Below are positions 1 through 10,300 of a stretch of 64,000 nucleotides of DNA, one piece after another. Position 1 is the stretch's first letter; each line of letters begins with the position of its first letter. Location of the stretch: positions 1,717,608-1,781,607 of the forward strand of contig NZ_CP101620.1 in the NCBI RefSeq assembly GCF_024399475.1, written 5' to 3'. This DNA comes from Allocoprobacillus halotolerans (GTDB lineage: Bacteria; Bacillota_I; Bacilli_A; Erysipelotrichales; Coprobacillaceae). The notes under the pieces were generated by a model that searched no databases, had not been told where the DNA came from, and saw only the letters and a program-made list of their open reading frames with translations. A program made the translations under genes and the position numbers.

Positions 1-2
1 CT

Positions 3-1277
3 ATTACAACAGCGAACAATTTAATTGCAGCGATGTTGGATAACTCTATTCAACAAGGAAATCCTTTGGATATTGATACACGACAAATTGTTTGGAAAAG
101 ATGTGTGGATTTAAATGATCGTGCTTTAAGACATATTGTTGTAGGACTTGGTGGCAAAGTTAATGGTGTGCCAAGAGAAGATGGTTTTGATATTTCGGTT
201 GCCAGTGAAGTGATGGCGATTTTATGTTTGGCAACATCTTTAGAAGATTTAAAACAACGTGCAGGACGTATGATTGTGGCTTATAATCATGCTGGTGAAC
301 CTGTTACTGTGGATGATATTCAGGCAACAGGTGCAGTCACATTATTATTGAAAGATGCGATTAAGCCAAATTTAGTACAGACTTTAGATCATACACCAGT
401 TTTTGTTCATGGTGGTCCATTTGCCAATATTGCACATGGATGTAATTCAGTGATGGCGACAACTCTAGCCATGAAACTTGGTGACTATGCAATTACTGAA
501 GCTGGTTTTGGAGCTGATTTAGGGGCTGAAAAATTCTTAGATATTAAATGTCGTCAAGCAGGATTAAAACCTGATGCAGTAGTCATTGTGGCAACAGTCC
601 GTGCTTTAAAAATGCATGGGGGTGTAGCCAAAAAAGATTTAGGTGAGGAAAATCTTGAAGCTTTACGTAAAGGTATTGAAAACTTAGAAAAACATATTGA
701 AAATATTCATAAATATCATTTACCTAGTGTGGTGGCTATTAATGCTTTCCCAACTGATACAGAAGCTGAACTTCAATTATTAAAAGATATTTGCTTAGAA
801 AAAGGTGTGGATGTAGCGATTAGTGAAGTTTGGGCTAAAGGTGGTGAAGGTGGAGTAGAACTTGCTGAAAAATTATTGGATGTTTTAGAAACAAAAGAAG
901 CCAACTTTGAACCTTTATATGATTTAGATTTATCAATTGCTGATAAGATTAAAGTGATTGCTAGAGAAATATATGGGGCAGATGATGTGACTTTCACAAA
1001 GAAAGTAATCAATAAAATGAAAAAATATGAAGCACAGGGATTAGGACATATGCCTATCTGTATTGCCAAAACACAATACTCACTTTCTGATGATCCAACT
1101 TTACTTGGTCGTCCTAGTGGTTTTGTGGTGAAAATTAATGACTTGATCCCAAATACTGGAGCTGGATTCTTGGTTGCGATTAGTGGCGATATTATGCGTA
1201 TGCCAGGTTTACCTAAACAACCTGCTGCAGTGAATATGGATATAGATGAAGATGGAAAAATTGTTGGATTATTTTAA
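3..1277 (+). CDS. fhs: Formate--tetrahydrofolate ligase, 5'-truncated by window edge
   Basis: ATP-dependent ligation of formate to tetrahydrofolate gives 10-formyl-THF in the cytosol, the one-carbon donor used by PurN and PurH encoded downstream. The reading frame is open from base 3 ([10 protein letters not shown]), before the first visible Met at 33, so the gene starts outside the window. About 425 of the usual ~555 residues are present. The N-terminal P-loop part is missing. Visible family blocks are [27 protein letters not shown] and the C-terminal [14 protein letters not shown]. The stop lies 15 bases before purE, consistent with co-transcription. Placement of the formyl donor gene at the head of the purine genes supports a shared role. 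Identification is by family motifs and is secure. Confidence 0.96.
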   Translation: MTTANNLIAAMLDNSIQQGNPLDIDTRQIVWKRCVDLNDRALRHIVVGLGGKVNGVPREDGFDISVASEVMAILCLATSLEDLKQRAGRMIVAYNHAGEPVTVDDIQATGAVTLLLKDAIKPNLVQTLDHTPVFVHGGPFANIAHGCNSVMATTLAMKLGDYAITEAGFGADLGAEKFLDIKCRQAGLKPDAVVIVATVRALKMHGGVAKKDLGEENLEALRKGIENLEKHIENIHKYHLPSVVAINAFPTDTEAELQLLKDICLEKGVDVAISEVWAKGGEGGVELAEKLLDVLETKEANFEPLYDLDLSIADKIKVIAREIYGADDVTFTKKVINKMKKYEAQGLGHMPICIAKTQYSLSDDPTLLGRPSGFVVKINDLIPNTGAGFLVAISGDIMRMPGLPKQPAAVNMDIDEDGKIVGLF

Positions 1278-1292
1278 GAAAGGAATGAAATA

Positions 1293-1778
1293 ATGAAAGT
1301 TGCAGTGATTATGGGTTCAACAAGTGATTTGCCTAAAGTTGAACCAGCGATTCAAATTTTAAAAGATTATGGTGTGGAAGTACAAGTGAGATGTTTATCT
1401 GCTCATCGTGCTCACGTTGGGTTAAGTGCTTTTATTGAAGAAGTCAACAATAATGGTACAGAAGTGATTATTACAGCAGCCGGCATGGCAGCTGCTTTAC
1501 CAGGTGTTGTGGCATCACAAACAGTCTTACCAGTTATTGGTGTACCACTTACAAGTGCCGCGTTGGATGGAATGGATGCCTTGTTGTCAATTGTCCAAAT
1601 GCCTTCTGGTATTCCCGTTGCAACAGTAGCGATTAATGGAAGTAAAAATGCTGCTTATTTGGCTTTACAGATGATGGCTATTCATCATAAAGAATTAAAA
1701 GATAAATTAGTGGCCTTCCGTCAGGACAATGAAAAACAGGCTTTAAAGGCTAATCAGGAAGTTATGGAAAAATATTAA
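1293..1778 (+). CDS. purE: N5-carboxyaminoimidazole ribonucleotide mutase
   Basis: Class I PurE of 161 residues, the normal length. It moves the carboxyl group of N5-CAIR to give CAIR in de novo purine synthesis. The nucleotide-binding start MGSTSDLP (about residues 7-14) and the catalytic SAHRAH motif (about 36-41) are intact, as is the AAGMAAALPGVVA block. The ATG follows an AAGGAATG ribosome site. It sits second in the purine operon, 15 bp after fhs and 18 bp before purC. No purK (N5-CAIR synthetase) is seen in the window. It may lie elsewhere, or class I PurE may be fed differently. No break is seen in this gene. Confidence 0.97.
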   Translation: MKVAVIMGSTSDLPKVEPAIQILKDYGVEVQVRCLSAHRAHVGLSAFIEEVNNNGTEVIITAAGMAAALPGVVASQTVLPVIGVPLTSAALDGMDALLSIVQMPSGIPVATVAINGSKNAAYLALQMMAIHHKELKDKLVAFRQDNEKQALKANQEVMEKY

Positions 1779-1796
1779 TAAGAGGAGAAAAGAAAA

Positions 1797-2501
1797 ATGG
1801 CAAAATTATTATATGAAGGAAAAGCAAAACAAGTTTATGAAACAGAAAACCCTAATGAATACATCATTCATTATAAAGATGATGCAACAGCAGGAAATGG
1901 TGTCAAACATGATCAATTTGAAGGAAAAGGTGTTTTAAACAATACGATTTCTTGTATTATCTTTGATATGTTAGAAGAAGCAGGAATCAAAACACATATG
2001 ATTGAAAAAATCAATGAAAGAGATATTCGTGTCAAAAAAGTAGAAATCTTCCCATTAGAAGTGATTATTAGAAATATCACAACAGGATCATTCTGTAAAA
2101 GATTAGGGGCTAAAGAAGGCATTGTTTTAGAAGAGCCTATCTTTGAATTAAGTTATAAAAATGATGATTATGGTGATCCATTAATTAATGATGATCATGC
2201 TGTGGCTTTAGGACTTGCTACTCGAGATGAATTAAAATATATTCGTGAAACAACATTAAAGATCAATGAATTATTAAAAGCATTCTTCTTAAAATTAAAT
2301 TTAAAATTAGTTGATTTTAAGATTGAATTTGGAAAAACAGAAGATGGAGAAATCTTATTAGCTGATGAAATTTCACCTGATTCTTGTCGTTTATGGGATG
2401 TTGATACAAATCAAAAATATGATAAAGATGTTTTTAGACAAGATATTGGTGATTTAATTGAAACTTATAAAGCTGTACTTGCAAGAATGGAAAATAAATA
2501 A
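1797..2501 (+). CDS. purC: SAICAR synthetase
   Basis: Phosphoribosylaminoimidazole-succinocarboxamide synthase condenses CAIR with aspartate using ATP. The 234 residues match the usual bacterial size. Signature pieces include LLYEGKAKQVYET at the N-terminus, GSFCKRLGAKEG near residue 97, and LADEISPDSCRLWD near residue 184. A strong AGAGGAGAAAAG ribosome site precedes the ATG. The gene lies between purE and purM with short gaps (18 and 11 bp), so translation within one transcript is expected. The reading frame is intact. Confidence 0.97.
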   Translation: MAKLLYEGKAKQVYETENPNEYIIHYKDDATAGNGVKHDQFEGKGVLNNTISCIIFDMLEEAGIKTHMIEKINERDIRVKKVEIFPLEVIIRNITTGSFCKRLGAKEGIVLEEPIFELSYKNDDYGDPLINDDHAVALGLATRDELKYIRETTLKINELLKAFFLKLNLKLVDFKIEFGKTEDGEILLADEISPDSCRLWDVDTNQKYDKDVFRQDIGDLIETYKAVLARMENK

Positions 2502-2512
2502 GGAGAAAATGT

Positions 2513-3538
2513 ATGGATTATAAAAAAGCTGGTGTGGATATTGAAGCTGGATATAAATCAGTAGAATTGATGAAAAAACATGTCAAAGCAACAATGCGTC
2601 CTGAAGTGCTTGGGGGTCTTGGTGGCTTTGCTGGAGCTTTTGATTTAAGTGCGATTAAAAATATGGAAGAACCTGTATTGCTTTCTGGAACTGATGGTTG
2701 TGGAACAAAAGTCAAATTAGCTTTTATTTTAGATAAACATGATACTATTGGTATTGATGCGGTGGCTATGTGTGTCAATGACATTGCATGTAGTGGGGGA
2801 GAACCATTATTTTTCTTAGATTATATTGCTTGTGGAAAGAACTATCCTGAAAAAATCGCAACAATTGTCAGTGGTGTGGCTGAAGGATGCATTCAATCTG
2901 AATGTGCTTTAGTTGGTGGAGAAACTGCTGAGCATCCAGGATTAATGCCTGAAAATGATTATGATTTAGCTGGTTTTGCAGTTGGTGTTGTGGATAAAAA
3001 AGATATTATTGATGGTTCTACAATTCAAGCTGGAGATGTTCTTGTAGGGATTGCATCAAGTGGAGTCCACAGTAATGGTTTTTCACTTGTGAGAAAAGTT
3101 TTTGAAATGAGCGAAGAATCATTAAACACTTATTATGATGAATTGAATGGGACTTTAGGTGAAGTGTTATTAACACCTACACGCATTTATGTCAAAGCTT
3201 TAAAGAATATCAAAAAAGCAGGTATTCAAATTAAAGGATGTTCACATATTACTGGTGGCGGATTCTTTGAAAATGTACCTAGAATGTTACCAGAACATGC
3301 ATTAGCTGTGATTCAAAAAGACAGCTATCCAGTTCCACCAATCTTTGATTTGATTCAAAAACAAGGACAAATTGAAGAAAACATGATGTATAATACTTTC
3401 AATATGGGACTTGGTATGGTCATTGCTTTAAAACCAGAAGATGTCAAAGAAGCAATGAAAGCTATTGAGGCAGCTGGTGATCATTGTTATGTTGTTGGAC
3501 ATATTGAAGATGGTGACAAAGGAGTTCAATTATGTTAA
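2513..3538 (+). CDS. purM: Phosphoribosylformylglycinamidine cyclo-ligase (AIR synthetase)
   Basis: PurM closes the imidazole ring, converting FGAM to AIR with ATP. The 341 residues match the family length. The N-terminal half carries the DGCGTKVKLAF loop (about residues 61-71) and DIACSGGEPLFFLDY. The C-terminal half carries the SSGVHSNGFSL and ITGGGFFENVPRML motifs typical of the PurM superfamily. The ATG is preceded by AAGGAGAAAATGT. Its last codons overlap the start of purN by 7 bases, which suggests translational coupling. It is fourth in the operon and its frame is intact. Confidence 0.97.
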   Translation: MDYKKAGVDIEAGYKSVELMKKHVKATMRPEVLGGLGGFAGAFDLSAIKNMEEPVLLSGTDGCGTKVKLAFILDKHDTIGIDAVAMCVNDIACSGGEPLFFLDYIACGKNYPEKIATIVSGVAEGCIQSECALVGGETAEHPGLMPENDYDLAGFAVGVVDKKDIIDGSTIQAGDVLVGIASSGVHSNGFSLVRKVFEMSEESLNTYYDELNGTLGEVLLTPTRIYVKALKNIKKAGIQIKGCSHITGGGFFENVPRMLPEHALAVIQKDSYPVPPIFDLIQKQGQIEENMMYNTFNMGLGMVIALKPEDVKEAMKAIEAAGDHCYVVGHIEDGDKGVQLC

Positions 3539-4125
3539 AGATTGCTGTGTTCATCTCTGGTGGGGGAACGGATTTACAGTCAATCATTGATGCCTGTGAG
3601 GCAGGAAAAATTAATGGCAAGATTGAACTTGTTGTTTCTAATCGTTTGAAAGCCTATGGTTTAGAACGTGCCAAAAATGCCGGTATTGAAACAGCTGTTG
3701 TCAAAAAAGATGATGCTTTATTGGTATCGATGTTAAAGCAAAGAAATATTGATTTAATTGTATTAGCGGGTTATTTAGCGATTTTAACAGATACATTGAT
3801 TGATGCTTATCCAAATCAGATTATCAATATTCATCCTTCCTTGATTCCTTCTTTTTGTGGAGCAGGAATGTATGGGATGCATGTCCATGAGGCTGTTTTA
3901 CAAAGAGGTGTGAAAGTCAGTGGTGCGACGGTTCATTTTGTCAGCAGTGAAATTGATGAAGGACCAATTATTAAACAAGTGGCTTGTGATATTTCTGATT
4001 TAGACAAGGCTGAAGATATTCAGGCGAGGGTTTTAGAAATTGAACATCAGATTTTACCTGAAGTTGTAGGATTATATTGTGATGGAAGAATACAAATAGA
4101 AAATGGAAGGGCAAAGGTGATTTAA
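3532..4125 (+). CDS. purN: Phosphoribosylglycinamide formyltransferase
   Basis: GAR transformylase transfers formyl from 10-formyl-THF to GAR. The N-terminal FISGGGTDLQSI is the phosphate-binding loop. NIHPSLIPSFCGAGMYG and GATVHFVSSEIDEGPII are the folate-binding and catalytic blocks, with the active-site His in HPSL. The length is 197 residues, as in the family. The start overlaps purM by 7 bases and the stop abuts purH directly. The folate cofactor would come from fhs at the operon head. The frame is intact. Confidence 0.96.
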   Translation: MLKIAVFISGGGTDLQSIIDACEAGKINGKIELVVSNRLKAYGLERAKNAGIETAVVKKDDALLVSMLKQRNIDLIVLAGYLAILTDTLIDAYPNQIINIHPSLIPSFCGAGMYGMHVHEAVLQRGVKVSGATVHFVSSEIDEGPIIKQVACDISDLDKAEDIQARVLEIEHQILPEVVGLYCDGRIQIENGRAKVI

Positions 4126-5649
4126 ATGAAAAGAGCTTTGATTTCTGTAACAAATAAAGATGGTGTTGTTGATTTTGCAAAAGGCTTAGTTGAATTAGGT
4201 TTTGAAATTGTTTCCACAGGTGGGACAATGAAAGTCTTACAAGATAATGATGTGGTTTGTATTGCGATTGATGATGTCACTGGTTTTCCTGAAATGTTAG
4301 ATGGACGTGTCAAAACTTTACATCCAAAAGTACACGGAGGTTTATTATATAAAAGAGATAATCCTGAACATGTTAAAACAATTGAAGAACATCATATTCA
4401 ACCTATTGATTTGGTATGTGTGAATTTATATGAATTTGAAAAAGCTTTAAAAGCTGGAAAACCAATGGAAGATATGATTGAAAATATTGATATTGGTGGT
4501 CCTTCAATGATTAGAAGTGCAGCTAAAAACTTTAAAGATGTCTTGATTGTCACTGATCCAGCTGACTATTCAAAAGTTTTAGAAGCCATTAAAAATCAAC
4601 AAGATGATTATGATATGAGATTGCATTTGGCATATAAAGCCTTTAGTACAACTGGTGCTTACGATGCCATGATTTCTCGTTATTTTGCAGATGTATGTCA
4701 TGATGAATTCCCTGATACTTTAAATATTTCTTTAAAGAAAGTGGAACATTTACGTTATGGAGAAAACTCTCAACAAGCAGCTAATAAATATGAAGATACA
4801 TATGTTCAAAAATCATTATTAGATTATGAACAGTTACATGGTAAAGAAATTTCTTTCAATAATGTGAATGATTTATATGGAGCAGTAGCTTTAGTCAGAG
4901 AATTTGGTGATCAAATTGTAACAGCTGCCATTAAACATTCAACACCTTGTGGTGTAGCAATTGGTGAAACAGGTTATGATTCTTATATGAAAGCCTATGA
5001 AGCTGATCCACAATCAATCTTTGGTGGCATTGTTGCAGTGAACTATAAAATTGATAAACAAACAGCTGAGCAAATGCATAAAATTTTCTTAGAAATTGTA
5101 GCTGCACCTGATTTTGATGAAGATGCATTAGAAGTTTTAAAGAAAAAGAAAAACTTACGTATTTTAAAATTAAAGAATTTAGATGCTAGAGATGCCAAAT
5201 ATGATATTAAATATCTTGAAGGAAAAGTACTTGTTCAGGAATTAAATACAAAGATGATTGATGACATGAAAGTTGTGACAGATGTTCAACCAACGAAGGA
5301 ACAGTTAACAGATATGGAATTTGGTATGAAAGTTGTTAAATATGTCAAATCAAATGCCATCTGTATTGTCAAAAATGGTGTCACTTTAGCCATTGGTGGA
5401 GGACAAACTTCACGTGTCTGGGCATTAGAAAATGCGATTAGAAATAATCCGGATAAAGATTTTACAGATTCTGTTCTTGCTAGCGATGCCTTCTTCCCAT
5501 TCAATGACTGTGTCGAAGTGGCAGCTAATGCTGGTGTTGGAGCGATTATCCAACCTGGTGGAAGTATTCGTGATCAAGATTCTATTGATTTATGTAATGA
5601 AAAGAATATTCCAATGGTCTTTAGTGGCTATAGACATTTTAGACATTAA
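4126..5649 (+). CDS. purH: Bifunctional AICAR formyltransferase / IMP cyclohydrolase
   Basis: PurH performs the last two steps to IMP. The N-terminal IMP cyclohydrolase (MGS-like) domain, about residues 1-130, shows STGGTMKVL and MLDGRVKTLHPKVHGG. The C-terminal AICAR formyltransferase domain shows HLRYGENSQQ and the KHSTPCGVAIG block that holds the catalytic Lys-His pair. The length of 507 residues is normal. The start codon lies immediately after the purN stop, and the GGAAGGGCAAAGGTG ribosome site lies inside purN. The frame is intact. Confidence 0.97.
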   Translation: MKRALISVTNKDGVVDFAKGLVELGFEIVSTGGTMKVLQDNDVVCIAIDDVTGFPEMLDGRVKTLHPKVHGGLLYKRDNPEHVKTIEEHHIQPIDLVCVNLYEFEKALKAGKPMEDMIENIDIGGPSMIRSAAKNFKDVLIVTDPADYSKVLEAIKNQQDDYDMRLHLAYKAFSTTGAYDAMISRYFADVCHDEFPDTLNISLKKVEHLRYGENSQQAANKYEDTYVQKSLLDYEQLHGKEISFNNVNDLYGAVALVREFGDQIVTAAIKHSTPCGVAIGETGYDSYMKAYEADPQSIFGGIVAVNYKIDKQTAEQMHKIFLEIVAAPDFDEDALEVLKKKKNLRILKLKNLDARDAKYDIKYLEGKVLVQELNTKMIDDMKVVTDVQPTKEQLTDMEFGMKVVKYVKSNAICIVKNGVTLAIGGGQTSRVWALENAIRNNPDKDFTDSVLASDAFFPFNDCVEVAANAGVGAIIQPGGSIRDQDSIDLCNEKNIPMVFSGYRHFRH

Positions 5650-5663
5650 TAGAGGTAATCAAG

Positions 5664-6092
5664 ATGAGTGAACAAGAGATGTGGGAAGCCTTTGAAGATA
5701 AAAAAGAAAATGACTCTTATCAGGCATGGGCATATGGTGAAAGTCCAGACGAACTTGCTCAATTGACATTAGATGGTATCAAGACAGCGACATCTTCAGC
5801 TTATGCCCTTTATGAAAATGAACCCTTACCTCAAGTGGGTGAGTATAGTATTATTTTAGATAGTCATAATCAAGCTGTTTGTATTATTCAAACAACAGCG
5901 GTTGAAATCAAGCCATTTTGTGAAGTGGATGCAACCCATGCTTATTTAGAAGGCGAAGGTGATCGTACATTAGCCTATTGGCAATCCGTCCATCGCTCAT
6001 TCTTTGAAAAAGAAATGCAAGCCAACCATCAAACATTTGATGAAAAGATGCTTGTTGTATGTGAAAAATTTCAAGTTGTATATCCAAAATAG
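5664..6092 (+). CDS. ASCH domain protein inside the purine operon
   Basis: A 142-residue protein of the ASCH superfamily, a PUA-like fold seen in RNA-binding proteins and in small amidohydrolases or nucleases such as YqfB. Visible family features are WAYGESPDELAQLTLDGIK near residues 22-40, then TATSSAYALYENE, a GEYSIILDS strand, and the C-terminal EGEGDRTLAYWQSVH block. There is no signal peptide or membrane segment. It sits 14 bp after purH and 11 bp before purD with its own ribosome site, so it is co-transcribed with IMP synthesis. A nucleoside- or RNA-related housekeeping role is inferred from this position only. The substrate is unknown. Confidence 0.82.
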   Translation: MSEQEMWEAFEDKKENDSYQAWAYGESPDELAQLTLDGIKTATSSAYALYENEPLPQVGEYSIILDSHNQAVCIIQTTAVEIKPFCEVDATHAYLEGEGDRTLAYWQSVHRSFFEKEMQANHQTFDEKMLVVCEKFQVVYPK

Positions 6093-6103
6093 AGGAGGAA
6101 ACT

Positions 6104-7360
6104 ATGAAAGTATTAGTTATTGGCAGTGGTGGTCGTGAACATGCGATTGCCTATGCTTTATCAAAAAGTCCAAAAGTTGACGAAATTCATGCGATTCCTG
6201 GTAACCCTGGTATCGCAGCTATTGGGACATGTCATCCTGGTAGTGTGGAAGATTTGGATGGTATTTTAAAATTTGTAGAAGAACACGCTATTGATTTTAC
6301 AGTTATTGGTCCAGAAGTTCCATTATGCATGGGATTGGCTGATTTATTAGAAAGTCATGGGCATCTTGTGTTTGGTCCAACGAAACATGCAGCGACTTTA
6401 GAAGGCAGCAAAGCTTTCTCTAAAGACTTTATGCAAAGACATCATATTCCTACAGCTGCATACAAAGAAGTCAATTCTTATGAAGAAGCTTTACAGGCTT
6501 TAGCACAATTCGATTATCCGGTTGTCGTGAAAGCTGATGGTTTAGCAGCAGGTAAAGGTGTTGTCATTTGTGAAAATGAACAACAGGCACAAGAGACATT
6601 AAAAGATATGATGGTTGATGGTGCTTTAGATGGTGCAGGTTCAAAAGTTGTTTTAGAAGAATTCTTAAATGGTTTTGAATGTTCATTATTATGTTTTACT
6701 GATGGTGAAACCATTGTGCCAATGGTCAGTGCCAAAGATCATAAACAAATTGAAGATGGTAATAAAGGACCAAATACAGGTGGTATGGGAACTGTTTCGC
6801 CTAATCCATTTTTACCTGAAGACATGGATGATATTTTTAAAACAGAAATTCTTGATCCTTTTATGAAAGGTTTAAAAGCTGATCACATGGATTATAGAGG
6901 GGTTGTTTTCATTGGTTTAATGATTGAAAACAATCAACCGAAAGTCTTAGAATTTAATGTTCGTTTTGGAGATCCTGAAACACAATCTATCTTATTAAGA
7001 TTAGATACAGATTTATTTGATATTATGTATGCAGTGAGTACCAAGACATTAAAAGATATTGATGTCAAATGGAAAGATGAACAGGTAGCTTGTCTTGTTT
7101 TAGCAAGCGCTGGTTATCCAGGAAGTTATGAAAAAGGGAAAGTCATTACAGGTATTGATAAGGTGAGTGATGATATTATTGTTTTCCATGCTGGAACATC
7201 ATTTAATGAAAATCATGAATTAATAGCAAGTGGTGGTCGTGTTTTAAATATTTGTGCTTATGGAAAATCATTAGAAGAAACAAGAGAAAAAGTTTATCAG
7301 GCTGCCCAAATCATTGATTTTGAAGGCAAATATTATCGTAAAGACATTGGATTAAATTGA
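6104..7360 (+). CDS. purD: Phosphoribosylamine--glycine ligase (GAR synthetase)
   Basis: An ATP-grasp enzyme that joins glycine to phosphoribosylamine. The 418 residues include the N-terminal VIGSGGREHAIAYAL motif, the ATP-grasp block PVVVKADGLAAGKGV near residue 143, the metal-binding FNVRFGDPETQ near residue 285, and the C-terminal domain. A GAGGAGGAAACT ribosome site precedes the ATG. It follows the ASCH gene by 11 bp and precedes purL by 9 bp. The frame is intact. Confidence 0.97.
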   Translation: MKVLVIGSGGREHAIAYALSKSPKVDEIHAIPGNPGIAAIGTCHPGSVEDLDGILKFVEEHAIDFTVIGPEVPLCMGLADLLESHGHLVFGPTKHAATLEGSKAFSKDFMQRHHIPTAAYKEVNSYEEALQALAQFDYPVVVKADGLAAGKGVVICENEQQAQETLKDMMVDGALDGAGSKVVLEEFLNGFECSLLCFTDGETIVPMVSAKDHKQIEDGNKGPNTGGMGTVSPNPFLPEDMDDIFKTEILDPFMKGLKADHMDYRGVVFIGLMIENNQPKVLEFNVRFGDPETQSILLRLDTDLFDIMYAVSTKTLKDIDVKWKDEQVACLVLASAGYPGSYEKGKVITGIDKVSDDIIVFHAGTSFNENHELIASGGRVLNICAYGKSLEETREKVYQAAQIIDFEGKYYRKDIGLN

Positions 7361-7369
7361 GGTGAAAAG

Positions 7370-10300
7370 ATGAGTAAAGTCTATCGTGTATATGTAGAAA
7401 AGAAAACAGCTTACGCTGTAGAAGCCAATGAATTATTAAACAATATTCAAACACAATTAAAAATGACAAATGTAACATCTGTGCGTGTTGTCAATCGTTA
7501 TGATCTTCAAGGAATTCATGAAGATGTCTTAAAACAGGGGATTCCAACGATTTTAAGTGAACCAATGGTTGATGAAGTTTATTTAGAAGATTATTCTGTA
7601 GAAGATAATGCGAGAGTGTTTGCGATTGAATTCTTACCTGGTCAATATGATCAAAGAGCTGATGCTTGTGAACAATGTTTTCAAGTTTTAACTGGAGAAA
7701 AGAATGTCAAAGTCAAATGTGCAAAACTCATTGTTTTACAAGGTGTTTTGACTGATGAAGATGTAAAACGTATTCAAAACTATTTGATTAACCCTGTTGA
7801 TCAACGCCAAGCTTCATTAGAAAAACCTGAACATTTAAATGATGAAGATGTGCATATTGATCCTGTACCAGTGATTGATGGATTTATGGAAATGAGTGAT
7901 GAAGATTTAAAACAATATCTTCAAGATAATGGTATGGCAATGAATGAAGATGATTTAAAAGTCACTCAAGATTATTTTAAAAATGAAGAAAAACGTAATC
8001 CAACAGAAACAGAATTAAAAGTATTAGATACTTATTGGTCTGATCATTGTCGCCATACAACTTTTGCGACAATTATTACAGATTTAGATATTGAAAATGG
8101 TGCGTTTAAAGAAATCTTAGAAAAAGATGTAGAAAACTATAAAACATCACGTCATTTGGTTTATGGTGTCGATACAAAACGTCCATTGACTTTAATGGAT
8201 TTAGCGACTATTTCAATGAAAGAATTAAGAAAAACAGGTTATTTAGATGATTTAGAAGTGTCAAAAGAAATCAATGCTTGTTCTGTAGAATTAACTGTTC
8301 ATACCAGTGATGGTGATGAAAACTGGTTATTGATGTTTAAAAATGAAACACATAACCATCCAACTGAAATTGAACCATTTGGGGGAGCTGCTACTTGTTT
8401 AGGTGGGGCAATTCGTGACCCACTTTCAGGACGTGCTTATGTTTATCAGTCAATGCGTATTACTGGAGGCGGCTGATCCTAGAAAATCATTGGATGAAAC
8501 ATTAAAAGGGAAATTACCACAACGTAAAATTTGTCAAGAAGCTGCCCATGGTTTTTCAAGTTATGGAAACCAAATTGGTTTAACAACTGGTTTTGTGCAT
8601 GAAGTTTATGATGATGGCTTTTTAGCAAAACGTATGGAATTAGGAGCTGTTGTTGCAGCAGCACCAAAAGATCAAGTGAAACGTCTAGAACCATTAAAAG
8701 GACATATTGTCTTATTAATTGGAGGAAGAACTGGACGTGATGGTATTGGTGGGGCAACAGGTTCATCAAAATCACATGAATTAAAAACAACGACAACAGC
8801 TGGTGCTGAAGTTCAAAAAGGAAATCCAGTGGAAGAAAGAAAAATCCAAAGATTATTTAGAAATCCAGAAGTTTCTAAACGTATTGTCCGTTGTAACGAC
8901 TTTGGAGCTGGTGGTGTCTGTGTGGCTGTTGGTGAATTAGCTGATGGTTTAGAGATTAACTTAGATGCAGTACTTAAAAAATATGAAGGTTTAACAGGAA
9001 CTGAATTAGCGATTTCTGAATCTCAGGAACGTATGGCGATTGTGATTGATCCAAGTGATGAAGCTTTTATCAAAGCAGCTTGTGATCAAGAAAACTTAGA
9101 AGTTGTGAAAGTGGCAACTGTTACTGATCAAAATCGTCTCACAATGACTTATATGGGTCAAACAGTGGTGGATTTAGATCGTGCCTTCTTAGATAAAAAT
9201 GGGGCTTCACGTTATCAAAAAGTCCAAGTTGAATTACCTGATTTTGATAACACACCATTTGATGAAGTGAAACAATCTTCATTTGTGGAAACATCAAAAG
9301 AAGTCTTAAGTCGTTTATCAGTATGTAGTCAAAAAGGATTAATTGAAAGATTTGACTCATCTATTGGTAATGGAACTGTTTTATCACCATTTGGTGGTAA
9401 AACATTAAGAACACAAACAGAAGGTATGGCTGCTTTAATTCCTGTTTTAGGTAAAGAAACAACAACTTGTTCATTAATGAGTTATGGATATAATCCAGTG
9501 ATTTCTAAATGGTCACCATATCATGGTGCTGTTTATGCAATTGTGGAATCTATTGCGAAAATTGTCGCAATGGGTGGAAATTATCAGACAATTCGTTTCT
9601 CTTTCCAAGAATATTTTGAAAAGTTATTAGATGTCCCATCAAGATGGGGAAAACCATTTGCCGCATTACTTGGTGCTTATCGTGTGCAATCTGAGATGAA
9701 ATTACCTTCAATTGGTGGAAAGGATTCGATGTCAGGGTCTTTTGAAGATATACATGTTCCTCCAACACTTGTATCATTTGCGATTACAGGGGCAGAGGTT
9801 GATGATGTGATCACACCTGAGCTTAAAGCAGCTGATCATACTTTAGTTGAAGTCATGTTACCAAAAGATCAATATCATATTTATGATTTTGATGCTTTAA
9901 AAGCGCAATATGATGGTATCATGCAGTTAATGAAAAATGGTCAGGTTTATAGTGCTTATACAATCAAAGATGGTGGTGTGATTGAAGCTGTTTATAAGAT
10001 GGCTTTTGGTAATAATATTGGTGTCAAATTCGCAGATGATTTAGCTTTAGAAACATTAGTTCAAAAAGATTATGGACATATCATCTTAGAAGTTGAAGAT
10101 GCCAGTGTGGTGACTTTACCACATACAAGAATCATTGGACAGACAATGGCTGAATCTGTTATGATGTATCACGGTGAAACTTTATCACTAGACGTGGCTT
10201 ATCAAGTTTATGAATCTGTTTTAGATGATGTCTATCCAACAACAGAAACAGCCCCAACACAGGATATGATTATCAAAGACTGTGATCAAAGAAGTGAATT

